This document shows, piece after piece, positions 5,760 to 6,408 of a DNA stretch of 6,408 nt. Below the pieces are notes generated by a model. That model was not told where the DNA came from and made no database searches. It saw only the letters and a list, made by a program, of their open reading frames with translations. The DNA comes from Paramuribaculum sp. (lineage in GTDB: Bacteria; Bacteroidota; Bacteroidia; Bacteroidales; Muribaculaceae): assembly GCA_029062075.1 (NCBI GenBank), contig JAIDQW010000202.1:1-6408 (forward strand), in the 5' to 3' direction. The position numbers were made by a program, and so were the translations under genes. Within the stretch, counting starts at the first letter, position 1. Every line of letters starts with the position of its first letter.

Positions 5760-5936
5760 ATGGCTGAAAAGGAATCTAAAGAGAAGCAGAAAGAGCGCGA
5801 AGAAAGGTTGTCGCTTACTAAGGAGGAACTTCAAAACATGAAGTTCAAGTTCTCTATTGAGGTTCCAAAAGGGGATTTTGACGAGCTATTAAAGGCGATG
5901 ATGGGGATAGGCGACAACAGACCCGATAATAGCTAA
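5760..5936 (+). CDS. Small charged protein (58 aa) coupled to the transposase; function unknown
   Basis: ATG 5760 lies three bases after the transposase TAG (5754-5756), and the frame runs to TAA 5934-5936. The N-terminal half is very rich in Lys and Glu (MAEKESKEKQKEREERLSLTKEELQN) and should be helical. The second half (MKFKFSIEVPKGDFDELLKAMMGIG) alternates hydrophobic and polar residues like a short strand followed by a helix, and the protein ends in an acidic polar tail. There is no membrane segment or signal peptide. The near-zero spacing implies translational coupling, so its dose should follow that of the transposase. It could be an accessory factor or regulator of transposition, or a passenger gene. 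I do not recognise a named family. The non-random composition and tight coupling make a real gene likely. Confidence 0.65.
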   Translation: MAEKESKEKQKEREERLSLTKEELQNMKFKFSIEVPKGDFDELLKAMMGIGDNRPDNS

Positions 5937-5954
5937 GTATAATAATAACTTGTT

Positions 5955-6404
5955 TTAAGCCCCTTGATAATTCTTTATGAATATGAAGGCAGCAACCAAT
6001 AGCGCAAATATAAAAGCTCCAGCAACGCTCTGAATGACTCCATGCCAAAAAAGTATCCACTTTCTTTTTGGCTTTAATGGTTCAATAATATCTGATAGGA
6101 TTTGTGAATGATTTTCAATACACTCACGTTCCATGTTTTGAATTGATTCAGTCAAAGTATTATCCAAGAAGCTCCTTAAAATATGTGATGCCATAAACCG
6201 ATATTTAGCGATGTTATCAACACTACTGCAAATATCATGGAAGGGCTTTAGGTCATCCTCTTCTACATCGTCTGTTGATCCGGCTTTTAGTTGCTCTATA
6301 TACTTAATTTTTTCTGATTTATATATCGCGTAAGCTATGTGACCAACTAGATACGCATCGTTTCTTTCAAGTTTTGTATATATAAATCTATATTTTCTTG
6401 GCAT
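5955..6404 (-). CDS. Hypothetical protein with C-terminal transmembrane anchor (149 aa, start uncertain)
   Basis: On the minus strand the frame starts at ATG 6404 and ends with TAA at 5957-5955. The window ends four bases upstream, so a more upstream start cannot be excluded, although MPRKYRFIYTKLERND looks like a natural N-terminus. The soluble part is mostly helical: YLVGHIAYAIYKSEKIKYIEQLK, an acidic linker (DDVEEDDLKPF), then helices to about residue 108. A basic patch (KPKRK, 111-115) precedes one hydrophobic segment at about 120-144 (FWHGVIQSVAGAFIFALLVAAFIFI). That suggests a tail-anchored inner-membrane protein with its soluble domain in the cytoplasm. The sequence is visibly more AT-rich than the transporter and kinase genes, consistent with foreign origin. 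It converges on the 58-codon ORF with 18 bases between stops. It could be a passenger of the element or a separate accessory gene; I cannot name the family. Confidence 0.8.
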   Translation of the reverse strand: MPRKYRFIYTKLERNDAYLVGHIAYAIYKSEKIKYIEQLKAGSTDDVEEDDLKPFHDICSSVDNIAKYRFMASHILRSFLDNTLTESIQNMERECIENHSQILSDIIEPLKPKRKWILFWHGVIQSVAGAFIFALLVAAFIFIKNYQGA

Positions 6405-6408
6405 ATTT

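Larger units (their letters stand above)
4817..5936 (+). mobile_element. IS1595-family (ISXO2-like) insertion element, visible core; ends undefined
   Basis: The span given is the minimum that the transposase, its start-proximal hairpin and the coupled 58-codon ORF support. The true left end probably lies in 4690-4817. The right end is either just past 5936 or, if the minus-strand gene is a passenger, beyond the window. I looked for a left-terminal sequence repeated in inverted form on the right and found no convincing pair, and no 8-bp target duplication. The element sits immediately after the kinase gene, where a response regulator or other partner might have been expected. Confidence 0.6.

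Noticed and set aside
5937..5960. Possible right terminal repeat of the insertion element next to the small ORF
   Set aside because: Its reverse complement, starting GGGGCTTAAAAC, has only scattered similarity to the candidate left-end region (GTAGCTTAGC at 4701-4710), too little to call a terminal inverted repeat.
1..6408. CRISPR array, tRNA or rRNA genes
   Set aside because: No regularly spaced repeats, no cloverleaf with the conserved T-loop, and no rRNA-like conserved sequence were seen on either strand.

Overview
The window reads as chromosomal DNA of a member of the Bacteroidales (Bacteroidota), probably a gut species. The evidence is a SusC/SusD outer-membrane uptake pair, a periplasmic-sensor histidine kinase with a TPR-like N-terminus, A/T-rich leaders without strong Shine-Dalgarno sequences, and matches to the Bacteroidales -7 promoter element TAnnTTTG. 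Family-level placement (for example Muribaculaceae) would be a guess.

Left part (1-2440): the 3' end of a SusC-like TonB-dependent transporter gene is followed 15 bases later by a full-length SusD-like lipoprotein gene. The pair forms an outer-membrane channel with a surface substrate-binding lid. A strong intrinsic terminator closes the operon right after susD, so no glycoside hydrolase or other enzyme follows in this transcription unit.

Middle part (2441-4630): a short regulatory gap holds two identical 12-bp direct repeats 22 bp apart. It is followed by a 700-residue sensor histidine kinase with a signal peptide, a helical-repeat sensor region, one membrane span, DHp and ATPase domains, and no receiver or DNA-binding domain. 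Its H-box lacks the Thr/Asn normally needed for phosphatase activity. No response regulator is present in the window.

Right part (4631-6408): an unusually structured 226-base leader contains an inverted repeat whose two arms each carry a perfect -7 motif, a second long-range inverted repeat, a nested stem-loop and a hairpin next to the start codon. It precedes an apparently intact IS1595-family (ISXO2-like) transposase. Three bases after the transposase stop is a 58-codon ORF that looks translationally coupled to it. Converging on that from the other strand is a more AT-rich 149-residue gene for a protein with a C-terminal membrane anchor. I infer that transposase, small protein and membrane protein may be one mobile unit with passenger genes. 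Terminal inverted repeats and target duplications could not be identified, so the ends of the element are unknown.

The most interesting parts are the transposase leader, the two unrecognised small genes, and the altered H-box of the kinase.
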